Source: Candidatus Hydrogenedentota bacterium
Lineage (GTDB): Bacteria; Hydrogenedentota; Hydrogenedentia; Hydrogenedentiales; CAITNO01
DNA: 20,060 nucleotides
Direction of reading: 5' to 3'
Assembly: GCA_903922535.1 (NCBI GenBank)
Contig: CAIXUF010000317.1
Coordinates: forward strand, 1-20,060
How positions within the stretch are numbered: the stretch's first letter is position 1; every line of letters starts with the position of its first letter. Both the position numbers and the translations under genes were made by a program. Of the stretch, positions 8,688-17,012 are shown piece by piece. A model generated the notes under the pieces. The model did not search any database and was not told the origin of the DNA. It saw only the letters and a list, made by a program, of their open reading frames with translations.

Positions 8688-10435
8688 ACTTCTTGATCAC
8701 ACGCGCACTTTCCCTTTTGGCACTGGCCGTGGTGCCACTTTGCGCATTCGGATGCTCCCGCGGAAACGATGGAACAGAAATGAAGGGTGGGGACAACAGG
8801 GCTGACGCCAAAGTCGGGAACAACGGGACCGTGGTCAAAGAGAGACCCGTCGAATGGGTAACGCTCGAAGTCGCCGGTCCATCCAATGCGGCTGACAAAA
8901 ACATTGTTTGTCCGCCGCCCGGTGTGTACAAAATGTGCAGGGGCGACAGCATGGTGCTTCATGCGTACGACAGGACCCGTCCGCAATGCCCGCCGCTGTG
9001 GTCTGGCGCCGCAAACGGAAACGCGGTGTCTGTTCCGGTGCTTGTGGACGGCCCCAGCCGCGTGGCGGTGGCGTTCGACGGGCCATGCGCCGCGGCTTCC
9101 GCGCCGGAGGCGCCGTATGCGGCACCCCAAACCGCGGCGTTGCAAACCCTGCTCGGTTCCGGAGACACGTATGGATGGTTCCTGGCCAACCGCCGAGACG
9201 AGCATTTGGGGGCGGGCATGGTCACGCTGGTCAGCGCCGACGAACCGTTCTATTCCGTGTTCAACCGGCCCAATCTGAATTTCGAGCACATCATCAACGG
9301 CGCCGCCCAGGATGCCTGGCGGGCGGTGGACACCCCAAGAACCGATCCGATGCAGGTTCGCGTGCTTTCCCCTTCCTGCGTTGAGGTGCGGTGGCCGGCG
9401 GAAAGTTCATCATGGAAACTGGACTGCGCAATGCGCTATTCATTCGTGGGGCGCAACGCGGTGGACATGGAGTTCGAGGTCACGCCGCGCAGGAACGAGG
9501 CCCCGCGCGGATACCTGGTCTTCATGTGGGCCTCCTACATGCGCATGGCCCGGGAGCGGATGATCCATTTCCCCGGCGTGCGGGATGGCGCGGAGGGATG
9601 GGTGTCCTTTGGCAACGAGGGGGAAAGTGGGACGGTGGCCGGCAGGGGCCAGGCCGCCTTGGACGGTGATCCCAATGCCGACGGTATGAAGCTCGGCAAC
9701 ATTCACACGGTCGAGGGGGTGCAATTCACGGAGCCGGTCTACTATGGGCTTGTCGACGGGGATCAGAACATGGAAACGGCGGAAGACGCGATGGCGTTTA
9801 TCATGATGTTTGACGACGCGGCCACGACCCGGTTTGCCATTTGGAACTGGGGGGACAATCCCTATGCGAGCGCCTGGGACTGGCAGTATGTGCTCCGTGC
9901 GCCCGAGGTGGGGAAAACCTGCCGACACCGCTCCCGCCTGGTCCTGAAACCGTTTGCGGGACAGGAAGACGTGCTGGCGGAATACCATGCATGGCGGGCG
10001 CGGCTGGACGGCAAAGACGTCGAAACCGCCCTCCCTCTGGAAAAGTTTCCCGTCATCCTGTCTCCGGGCGAGGACAAGCAGGACCCCGTGGCCCTGGGAG
10101 ACGCGCTGTGCGCCCAAGACCCGGCCCGCGCGCTACTCCTGTACCGTCAGGCGCTGCGTATCGCCTTGTTGCGTCTCATGGCCGCAACCCAGATTGACGC
10201 CCTTTTCAAGAGCACCAACGACAGCGCCGGTCGAGTTGTATTCTGGAAGTCGGTGGCGGGGGAAGAGCCCGGAAACGCCATTGCCTGGGAGCACCTGGGC
10301 CGTGCGCACGCCGCGTCCGGAGATCCGGCGGCTGCGCGCACGGCCTGGGAGAAGGCGTTGCAGTGCGACCCCGGCAACACGGAAGTGCGCGGGGTTTTGC
10401 AGCAGTTCAACGGCGCCGCGAGTGACAAGTCATGA
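8684..10435 (+). CDS. Gene B: short lipoprotein paralogue with a single TPR module
   Basis: The protein has 583 residues. ATG 8684 overlaps the TGA of gene A (8685-8687), and the next residues are a lipoprotein-type signal (basic start, hydrophobic core, AFGC with Cys24), which supports this start over the upstream frame. The box is not ideal (Phe at -2). The paralogue domain follows: VCPPPG, CPPLWSG, GDTYGWFLANRR, RPNLNFEHI, FMWASY, YYGLVDGDQ and AIWNWGDNPYASAWDWQ. One TPR module (anchor codon 10193) ends after two or three TPRs (GRAHAASGDPAAARTAWEKAL). It is therefore the minimal natural form of the family, probably tethered to a membrane by lipid. Its role is unknown. It overlaps gene C by ATGA, and a 3' remnant of a similar gene lies at 5268-5367. 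Confidence 0.87.
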   Translation: MNFLITRALSLLALAVVPLCAFGCSRGNDGTEMKGGDNRADAKVGNNGTVVKERPVEWVTLEVAGPSNAADKNIVCPPPGVYKMCRGDSMVLHAYDRTRPQCPPLWSGAANGNAVSVPVLVDGPSRVAVAFDGPCAAASAPEAPYAAPQTAALQTLLGSGDTYGWFLANRRDEHLGAGMVTLVSADEPFYSVFNRPNLNFEHIINGAAQDAWRAVDTPRTDPMQVRVLSPSCVEVRWPAESSSWKLDCAMRYSFVGRNAVDMEFEVTPRRNEAPRGYLVFMWASYMRMARERMIHFPGVRDGAEGWVSFGNEGESGTVAGRGQAALDGDPNADGMKLGNIHTVEGVQFTEPVYYGLVDGDQNMETAEDAMAFIMMFDDAATTRFAIWNWGDNPYASAWDWQYVLRAPEVGKTCRHRSRLVLKPFAGQEDVLAEYHAWRARLDGKDVETALPLEKFPVILSPGEDKQDPVALGDALCAQDPARALLLYRQALRIALLRLMAATQIDALFKSTNDSAGRVVFWKSVAGEEPGNAIAWEHLGRAHAASGDPAAARTAWEKALQCDPGNTEVRGVLQQFNGAASDKS

Positions 10436-12687
10436 CTGCTGGTGATCATATCGCGCAGCAAAAAGAGCCGCCGAACCCCGACCGGCCGAGGCGGCACCTC
10501 CAGCTTGAGACGGTCTGCATCATGCTGGTCGCGGTGCTGGGGGGCCTGCTGGCTTTTCAAACAGCCCTTGCCCCCCTTGGCGACCAGATAGAGGGACGGT
10601 TCAGAGTTGTCATGTCCGCCTTTCGGGCACCCGTAATGTTCGCGTTGGGTCACGGCCTGCGAAACCCGGATTCGGGGCCGCTTCCGGCTCTCGACGATTT
10701 CTACCGCGGAACGGCAATCTCATTGTGTCCTTCCAGCGTCCCATCGGACATAGGCACCGAACCGCTTCGTAATTCCTACGAACTCATGCACTGCCACCTC
10801 ATGTACGCCATCGGCTGGGCTTGGCGTCTGCTGGGCATTTCCACACGGTCCGTGAACGTTCTCTGCGCTGTTTTTTATGCGGTGCTCATGGCCGTGCTGT
10901 ACGGGCTGTTCAGGCTGGCCATGGGCCGCGCAATGTCGGTGCTCATGGTTCTGTTTCTGTCCACCTCCCCCGCCTATCTCTATTCCTGCCCGTCGCTGCG
11001 TGATTTCAGCAAGGCGCCGTTCATGCTCGGGGCTTTCCTTGTCGTGGCGGTGCTTCTCACGCGGCGGCAGACACGCCGCTCCCTGCTGAAATGGTCGGTC
11101 ATGGCGGGCGTGGTTGCGGGGGTGGGGTATGGGTTTCGGCAGGATCTGCTCATCTGCATCCCGGCGGCGCTGGCCGTGATCCTCCTGTTTTCGCGGGTTT
11201 CCGGGACGCACGCCTTTCGCTGGCGGATCCTGGCGGCAGCCTGTGCGATGGCCGCTTTCGGCCTGACCGGATGGGTGCCCATTTCGGGAAGCCTTCAGGA
11301 TCATGGGTCCGCTTCGGCACAGGCGATGGTGCAGGGGGCCTCAGAACTTGCGGAAAACCGGATGGATTTTGGCGGCGCCTCCTACACCATGCACTATGAA
11401 TACGCTGATGTTTTCGATTTCGCGGTGGTCAACGCCTTTGCGCGCCGTCAGGGCAACCACGAGCCCATGCCGGGGCACTTTTCCGCGGAACATGGCCGGA
11501 TGGGCAACCGCTGGTTTCGCGAATTGGTCCGCGAATACCCTGCGGACATCTTTTCCCGGGGCATGGCGGCGGCGTTGATGCTGCCGAAGATACCCGCCAT
11601 TTCGCTCGGGGAGACAGCGTCGGCCACCAGTCCGAATCAGGCGGCCATTGCCCGTTTCTCTCCCATTCACCGTCGATTGGCTGAGCATTTCGCCGCTTGG
11701 GGCTTCTGGTATCTGGCCGCCGGACTGCTTGTGTTTGCGTTTTATGACCTGCGCGCGGCTGTTGGCGCGGCGCTGCTGCTGGTCTATTTTGCCGCCCTAC
11801 CCGGACTGCTCTTTGAATTTCGCCACTTCTTTCATCTTGTTTTCGTGCCCTACTGGGTCGCGGCCGCTCTGGCGGCATGGACCGGGCGCGTCCTTTGGCG
11901 GGTTGCGCGTCGAAAAAGACCTTTCCTGGGGGACACATCGGGGCGGACCGTGCGCCGTCGGCTGGCGGGGGCGCTGCTGCTCCCGCTGGCGCTGGCATCG
12001 GGGCTGGCGTTGATCCTTGCCGGTTTGTGGCAGGTCCAGACAGCTACTGTGTCGCGGCTCTTCTCCAAATATGAACAGGCGAAACTTGAACCTGTGCCGG
12101 TTCGGGAGGAAATCGGAGCGTATGAGACACTGCTGCGTCCGGACAGCACCCTTCCCGCACTGGCAGCGACAGACACGCTTGATGCGTTTGAGACCTGCGG
12201 TGAATATCTCGTGTTGGACATGGACTGCGACGGGCGTCCAATTAGGCTGCGTGCCCTGTATGACTGTCCCAACGTCGTGGACTTTACCCAGAGGATGCAA
12301 CCCCATATAGACTATCCCGGCCACCCGTGCCGCGTGCGTTTCTTTTTTCCCGTTTACCAGACCGTGTGGCCCGACGGCGCCGGTGCGGCCCGGGGAAGAT
12401 TTGTGGGGGTTGAGGTGGAAAAGGGCCGCCGCGCCGCGATCCACGGGCTCTATCGTGTGACCAACGCGGAGGAGTTTCCACTCTGGCCCTATATGACAGT
12501 GCCGGAGGAGCGCGGAGTCTTTGTGGACCACAAGAGCGGCCCCCATGACCGCGTTTGCGCCGGTCTGGCAGGCTGCCTTCTTTCCCATTGTGCGGCGGAC
12601 CGGCAGGCGCTTTCGCCGGACAGAATGCCTGCTGTCGACAGCCCGCCTCTTGTTCGTGCAGAAGCACTGGAATCAAGAAGGCCATGA
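10432..12687 (+). CDS. Gene C: polytopic membrane protein resembling GT-C glycosyltransferases
   Basis: The protein has 751 residues, with ATG 10432 overlapping the TGA of gene B. A polar N-terminus of ~26 residues precedes about eleven hydrophobic segments (approximately 28-44, 142-160, 168-184, 195-210, 221-236, 238-254, 265-282, 423-439, 441-456, 466-484 and 511-533). There is a large loop after the first segment (~45-140) and another at ~285-420. A soluble C-terminal domain of ~210 residues follows. This layout, with SLRDFSKAPFMLGAF and FEFRHFFHLVFVPYW, resembles the PMT/ArnT-like GT-C superfamily, which uses lipid-linked sugar donors. I do not see a clear catalytic Asp-Glu pair in the first loop, so activity is inference. 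It is the only array member without the paralogue domain or TPRs. It might modify or export the neighbours' products. It overlaps gene D by ATGA. Confidence 0.8.
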   Translation: MTAGDHIAQQKEPPNPDRPRRHLQLETVCIMLVAVLGGLLAFQTALAPLGDQIEGRFRVVMSAFRAPVMFALGHGLRNPDSGPLPALDDFYRGTAISLCPSSVPSDIGTEPLRNSYELMHCHLMYAIGWAWRLLGISTRSVNVLCAVFYAVLMAVLYGLFRLAMGRAMSVLMVLFLSTSPAYLYSCPSLRDFSKAPFMLGAFLVVAVLLTRRQTRRSLLKWSVMAGVVAGVGYGFRQDLLICIPAALAVILLFSRVSGTHAFRWRILAAACAMAAFGLTGWVPISGSLQDHGSASAQAMVQGASELAENRMDFGGASYTMHYEYADVFDFAVVNAFARRQGNHEPMPGHFSAEHGRMGNRWFRELVREYPADIFSRGMAAALMLPKIPAISLGETASATSPNQAAIARFSPIHRRLAEHFAAWGFWYLAAGLLVFAFYDLRAAVGAALLLVYFAALPGLLFEFRHFFHLVFVPYWVAAALAAWTGRVLWRVARRKRPFLGDTSGRTVRRRLAGALLLPLALASGLALILAGLWQVQTATVSRLFSKYEQAKLEPVPVREEIGAYETLLRPDSTLPALAATDTLDAFETCGEYLVLDMDCDGRPIRLRALYDCPNVVDFTQRMQPHIDYPGHPCRVRFFFPVYQTVWPDGAGAARGRFVGVEVEKGRRAAIHGLYRVTNAEEFPLWPYMTVPEERGVFVDHKSGPHDRVCAGLAGCLLSHCAADRQALSPDRMPAVDSPPLVRAEALESRRP

Positions 12688-14327
12688 GAACGCCGACAAC
12701 AATCATAACTCTTTTATTCGGGCTGGCCTTTGGCGTCAGTGCGATCACAGCAAACGCAGATGCGCCGCCGCCACAGCAAGACCGGGCACAGCCGCAGAAA
12801 CCGGTATCGCTTGAAATGGTTGCCGAGCCGTCTGATTCCCCCGGGATCATTGTCTGTCCGCCGCCGGGCACCCGCCAGATTCCCCAGGGGGATGTGGTGG
12901 TGCTGCAGGGGCGCCGGAAGGGGGTGCCTGATTGTCCACCTATTTGGTCCGGGGACGTCACGGACGGTCCATCCTTCGCAATGCCGGTGCTCATGGACAA
13001 TGCGAAGCGGGTGGCGGCGGAGTTCAGGGACGGGTGCGTGTCCTCCGGCGGACAGGATGTTTTCGCGGCACCCGACATGGGCGCGCTGCACACCTTTCTT
13101 GGATCGGGCAGCCTGTACGGATGGTTCTCGGCAAACCGTTCAGAGCGCGGTGTTGGCGCTGGCATTACCCATATGGTCAGCAGGGACTATCCCTATGCAC
13201 CCGTCTTTGTAAGGCCCAATCTGAATTTTGAGCACATCGTGAACGGCGCCGCGGCCGATGAAGGACGGGCGCAGAACACCCCGAGAAGCGATCCCATGGA
13301 AGTGCGTGTTCTTTCGCCCGCCTGTGTGGAGATTCGGTGGCCGGCGAAAACCTCCTCGTGGAAACTGGACTGCGTCATGCGCTACGCCTTCTCAGGGCAA
13401 AACACCATCGACATGGAGTTCGAAGTCACGCCCCGCGCGGACGAGGCCCCCCGGGGTTACCTCATGTTCATGTGGGCCTCCTACATGCACACCGCCCTTG
13501 CCAGAAGCATCCACTTCCCTGGGGTTCGCGACGGGGTGGAGGGCTGGATGGAATTCGGGGACAGCCCGTCCGAAGCCCGTGCCATCGCGGGAACCGGCCA
13601 GGCCGGGCTGACTTGGGAGAAGGGCGGTGCGGCCCTTAATCTTTGCACCGTGCCCAATCTCCAGTTCACGAAACCGGTCTATTATGGATTGCTGGACGGT
13701 GATCAGGACTGGGAAACGACGGACGATGCCCTGGCCTTTATCATGATGTTTGACCACCCGGAAGACACCCGGTTCGCCGTCTGGAATTGGGGTGACAATC
13801 CCCACGCAAGCGCCTGGGACTGGCAGTACGTGGTGCGCTCGCCCGAAGTGGGCAGAACATACCGCCACCGTGCCCGCATGGTGTGCAAGCGCTTCCAGGG
13901 GCAGGACGATGTGATGGCCGAATACCGCTCATGGAGCGGCACTGCGGTACTGGCGAAGGGCACGGACGCCGCGCCGCTCCAAACCTTTCCAACGTTCTGG
14001 TCCCCCGGCGAAGACGGACGCAACCTTGTGGTGCAGGCGGACAAGGCGGTTCAGCCGGATTCCGCGCATGCTCTGGGCGCCTATCGCCGCCTGTTGGGGT
14101 TGCCGGTCTACCAAGCGCTGGCAGCCGAACGCTTGGACGCTCTTTTCGACACGGCAGGGAATCTGGACGGTCTTGCCGCGGAGTGGGAGTCCATTGCGGC
14201 GCAGGACAGCCACGGCGCGCTTGCCTGGGACCGTCTTGGCAGGGTCCTGTTGCGCAAGGGCGAAATTGGAAAGGCGGAAGAGGCATTTCAGCGCGGGCTG
14301 GACAGAGACACAAACGACAGGGATTGA
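12684..14327 (+). CDS. Gene D, 5' part: exported paralogue domain plus first TPRs, ended by an in-frame TGA
   Basis: This part has 547 residues. ATG 12684 overlaps the TGA of gene C. A classical signal peptide (residues 1-25, ANA before D26) is followed by the paralogue domain, closest to gene A (the run from DAPPP through VCPPPG to GRRKGVPDCPP is nearly the same), including GSLYGWFSANRS, RPNLNFEHI, FMWASY and AVWNWGDNPHASAWDWQ. The first TPR module begins at anchor codon 14133. Translation stops at TGA 14325-14327, where A has TGC (Cys567). The frame stays open after it to 17012 without any length change, so a full product would have 1442 residues. Options are a nonsense mutation splitting the gene, a sequencing error, tolerated truncation to a B-like short form, or recoding. 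Its export and fold are probably intact. Confidence 0.8.
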   Translation: MRTPTTIITLLFGLAFGVSAITANADAPPPQQDRAQPQKPVSLEMVAEPSDSPGIIVCPPPGTRQIPQGDVVVLQGRRKGVPDCPPIWSGDVTDGPSFAMPVLMDNAKRVAAEFRDGCVSSGGQDVFAAPDMGALHTFLGSGSLYGWFSANRSERGVGAGITHMVSRDYPYAPVFVRPNLNFEHIVNGAAADEGRAQNTPRSDPMEVRVLSPACVEIRWPAKTSSWKLDCVMRYAFSGQNTIDMEFEVTPRADEAPRGYLMFMWASYMHTALARSIHFPGVRDGVEGWMEFGDSPSEARAIAGTGQAGLTWEKGGAALNLCTVPNLQFTKPVYYGLLDGDQDWETTDDALAFIMMFDHPEDTRFAVWNWGDNPHASAWDWQYVVRSPEVGRTYRHRARMVCKRFQGQDDVMAEYRSWSGTAVLAKGTDAAPLQTFPTFWSPGEDGRNLVVQADKAVQPDSAHALGAYRRLLGLPVYQALAAERLDALFDTAGNLDGLAAEWESIAAQDSHGALAWDRLGRVLLRKGEIGKAEEAFQRGLDRDTNDRD

Positions 14328-17012
14328 CGACAGGACATGGGGGGCGTGAAACTCCATCAGAACGGCCTGGAGGACGGGTTGGCGCTGTTGGATGGGGTCG
14401 TGCGCGAGGATGCGGAATACGCGCAGCGGGCGGGAACCATCTGCGCAGACGCAGCGAAAGCCCGCGTTGCCGCCGGTGATTTGCCCGGCGCGCTGACCCT
14501 GCTCCGCAAGGCACGCGGCCTTTCGCCCGAAGATCTGCGGTACAACGAGGCGTTGGGCGGGGCGCTTGAAGCCGTCGGGGATGATTCCGGGGCGCTGGCC
14601 GAGTACCGTGCCGTGATTGCCAAGACACCCTGCGCACCGGAAATCCCGCAGTTCAGTGAGCGAATAGAGGCCGTTTACAAACGGCGCAATGATAATGACG
14701 CCCGCGTTGCGGAGTGGAGAAGCCTGGTGAAATGTCACCCCGACGCCGCCGTGCCGCAACTCCATTTGGGCATGGCCTTGGAGGATTCGGGTGATAATCC
14801 CGGGGCGGAGGCCGCATACCGGGAGGCAGCGCGGCTTCGTCCCGAATGGCAGGACCCGAAAGTGCGGCTGGACGCAGCCATCGCGGCCGGAGGCGGTGTG
14901 GAGGAGGGGCTGCGGCTGATGGACGAGGCGGTGCGCGACCTGCCAGACCTGGCTGGTTCCGTTGCGAACGGTTGCTCCCAGGCGGCGACAGCCCGTGTTG
15001 CCGCCGGTGACCTGCCGGGCGCGCTAACCCTGCTCCGCCGGGCGCACAGCCTTGCACCCAAGGATTTGCGGTATCGCGCCGCCCTGGGCGAGACCCTTGA
15101 AGCGGCCGGGGACGATGACGGGGCGTTGACGGAGTACCGCGCCCTGGTTTCGGAAGCGCCCGAATCATCGGAAACACCGCATTCCAGTGAGCGGATAGAT
15201 GCCGTGTATAAGCGGCGCAACGACACTGCCGGCCGCGTGGCGGAGTGGAGGGATTTGGCGCAGGCCCACCCCGACGCCTCCGTGCTGCAACTGCATCTGG
15301 GCATGGCTTTGGAAAATTCGGGCAATAGTGCCGGGGCGGAGGCGGCATACCGGGAAGCTATCCGGCTGCGCCCCGACTGGCAGGATCCGAAGCTGAGGCT
15401 GGGCGCGATCATCGCGGCTGGCGGCAATGTGGAGGAGGGACTGCGGCTGCTCGACGAGGCGGTGGGCATCATGCCCGACCTTGCCGGTTCCGCCGCGGAA
15501 GGCTGCGGGCGGGCGGCGAAAGTCCGCGCTTCGGCCGGTGATGCCGCGGGCGCATTGGCACTGACGAAACGCGCCCGAAGCCTGTCGCCGTCGGATCTGC
15601 GCTACCGCGAGGCGTTGGGCGAGGCGCTTGATGCCGCCGGGGACGATAATGGGGCACTGGGCGAATACCGCGCCGTGGTGGCGGATCTGCCCGAGTCGAT
15701 CCATTCCAGCAACCGGATTGACGCCATCTGCGGGCAGCGCAATGATCCTGCCGCCCGCGTGGCAGAATGGAAAGGCCTAACGCAAAATCACCCCGACGCC
15801 GCCGTGCCGCAACTGCATCTGGGCATGGCTCTGGAAGATTCGGGCGATAGCGCCGGGGCGGAGGCGGCATACCGGGAGGCCCTTCGGCGGCGTCCCGAAG
15901 GACAGGATCCCAAGGTGAGGCTGGGCGCGATCATCGCGGCCGGGGGCAGGGTGGAGGAGGGACTGCGGCTGATGGACGAGGCCGTGCGCGCCATGCCCGG
16001 CCTTGCCAATCTGGCCGCGGAAGGCTGCGGCCATGGGGCAAAAGTCCGCATTGCCGGCAACGACCTGCCAGGCGCGATAACCTTGCTCCGCCGTGCGCGT
16101 GACCTGTCACCCAAGGACCTGCGCCACCGCGTGGCATTGGGCGAGGCGCTTGAAGCGGCCGGGAACGAGGATGGAGCGTTGGCCGAGTACCGTGCCGTGG
16201 CTGAGGAAGCGCCCGAATCACCGGAGTCCCAGCGCTCCAGTGAGCGGATGGATGGCATCTGCCAGCAACGCGGCGGCGCGGCCGCCCGTGTGGCAGCCTG
16301 GAAAGACCTGGTGCAGAATCACCCCGACGCCGCCATGCTTCACCTGTATCTGGGCATGGCCCTGGAGGATTCGGGCGACACGTCCGGGGCGGAGGCGGCA
16401 TACCGGGAGGCGCTGCGGCTGAGTCCCGAAGGACAGAATCCGAAGCTGAGGCTCGGTGTTCTTGTCGCGGCCAAGGGCGGTGTGGAGGAAGGATTGCGCA
16501 TGCTGGACGAAGCGGTGCGCGCCATGCCAAGTCTCGCCGGTTCCGCCGCGGAGGGTTGTGACCGGGCGGCGAAGGCCCGCGGTTCCGCCGGAGACGGTGC
16601 GGGCGCACTGGCGCTGGCGAAACGCGCGCGAAGCCTGTCGCCGTCGGACCTGCGGTATCGCGTGGCCCTGGGCGGGGCGCTTGAGGCCGCCGGAGACGAC
16701 GACGGGGCGCTGGACGAATACCGCGCCGTGGTGGAACAAGCGCCGGAATCCCCAAAATCATCGGCACGCATGGATGCCATCCTGGAAAAGCGGGGCGACA
16801 AGGCCGCACGCGTAGATGCGTGGCGGCGCATGGCGGAGACCCATCCAGGCGCGGCAGTTCCCCGTATCCATCTGGGTATGGCGCTGGAAGCCTCGGGAGA
16901 CAAACTGGGTGCAGAATCAGCCTACCGGGAGGCGCTGTCGCGCAATGCCCTGGCAGAAGTGCAATCGGATCTGTTTCGCCGAATTCGACGATCGGAGATT
17001 GGGCAGCCATGA
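14133..17012 (+). repeat. TPR super-repeat array in gene D (period 531/522 bp)
   Basis: Anchor codons at 14133, 14664, 15195, 15717, 16248 and 16770 give intervals of 531, 531, 522, 531 and 522 bp. The interval 14133-14664, which contains the TGA at 14325, is exactly 531 bp, the same as 6870-7401 in gene A. No insertion or deletion accompanies the stop. The modules are similar at the DNA level, for example the stretches around GAGGCGGCATACCGGGA. Confidence 0.88.
14337..17012 (+). CDS. Gene D, 3' part: TPR super-repeat region, same frame as the 5' part
   Basis: This part has 891 residues from ATG 14337, which lies 9 nt after the TGA in the same frame; no convincing Shine-Dalgarno precedes it. 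It has no signal peptide, so as a separate product it would be cytosolic unless read-through joins it to the exported front half. It consists almost wholly of TPRs in five super-repeat modules (anchor codons 14664, 15195, 15717, 16248 and 16770) and ends with the ALSRNA...LFRRI tail shared with gene A. The coding pattern remains clean with no second stop, so any nonsense mutation is recent or the segment is still translated. Part of the array (15737-16261) is nearly identical to gene E. It overlaps gene E by ATGA. Confidence 0.75.
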   Translation: MGGVKLHQNGLEDGLALLDGVVREDAEYAQRAGTICADAAKARVAAGDLPGALTLLRKARGLSPEDLRYNEALGGALEAVGDDSGALAEYRAVIAKTPCAPEIPQFSERIEAVYKRRNDNDARVAEWRSLVKCHPDAAVPQLHLGMALEDSGDNPGAEAAYREAARLRPEWQDPKVRLDAAIAAGGGVEEGLRLMDEAVRDLPDLAGSVANGCSQAATARVAAGDLPGALTLLRRAHSLAPKDLRYRAALGETLEAAGDDDGALTEYRALVSEAPESSETPHSSERIDAVYKRRNDTAGRVAEWRDLAQAHPDASVLQLHLGMALENSGNSAGAEAAYREAIRLRPDWQDPKLRLGAIIAAGGNVEEGLRLLDEAVGIMPDLAGSAAEGCGRAAKVRASAGDAAGALALTKRARSLSPSDLRYREALGEALDAAGDDNGALGEYRAVVADLPESIHSSNRIDAICGQRNDPAARVAEWKGLTQNHPDAAVPQLHLGMALEDSGDSAGAEAAYREALRRRPEGQDPKVRLGAIIAAGGRVEEGLRLMDEAVRAMPGLANLAAEGCGHGAKVRIAGNDLPGAITLLRRARDLSPKDLRHRVALGEALEAAGNEDGALAEYRAVAEEAPESPESQRSSERMDGICQQRGGAAARVAAWKDLVQNHPDAAMLHLYLGMALEDSGDTSGAEAAYREALRLSPEGQNPKLRLGVLVAAKGGVEEGLRMLDEAVRAMPSLAGSAAEGCDRAAKARGSAGDGAGALALAKRARSLSPSDLRYRVALGGALEAAGDDDGALDEYRAVVEQAPESPKSSARMDAILEKRGDKAARVDAWRRMAETHPGAAVPRIHLGMALEASGDKLGAESAYREALSRNALAEVQSDLFRRIRRSEIGQP

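Noticed and set aside
12540..12687. Possible frameshift in the last ~45 codons of gene C
   Set aside because: The C-terminal tail looks low in constraint and other frames are open there, but there is no paralogue for comparison and the ATGA junction with gene D is intact, so a frameshift cannot be supported.
14325..14360. Selenocysteine insertion with a downstream SECIS
   Set aside because: The stem is short and the loop is not a clear match; the neighbouring residues also differ from gene A, and a TPR helix has no redox role. Mentioned in the TGA finding only as an alternative.
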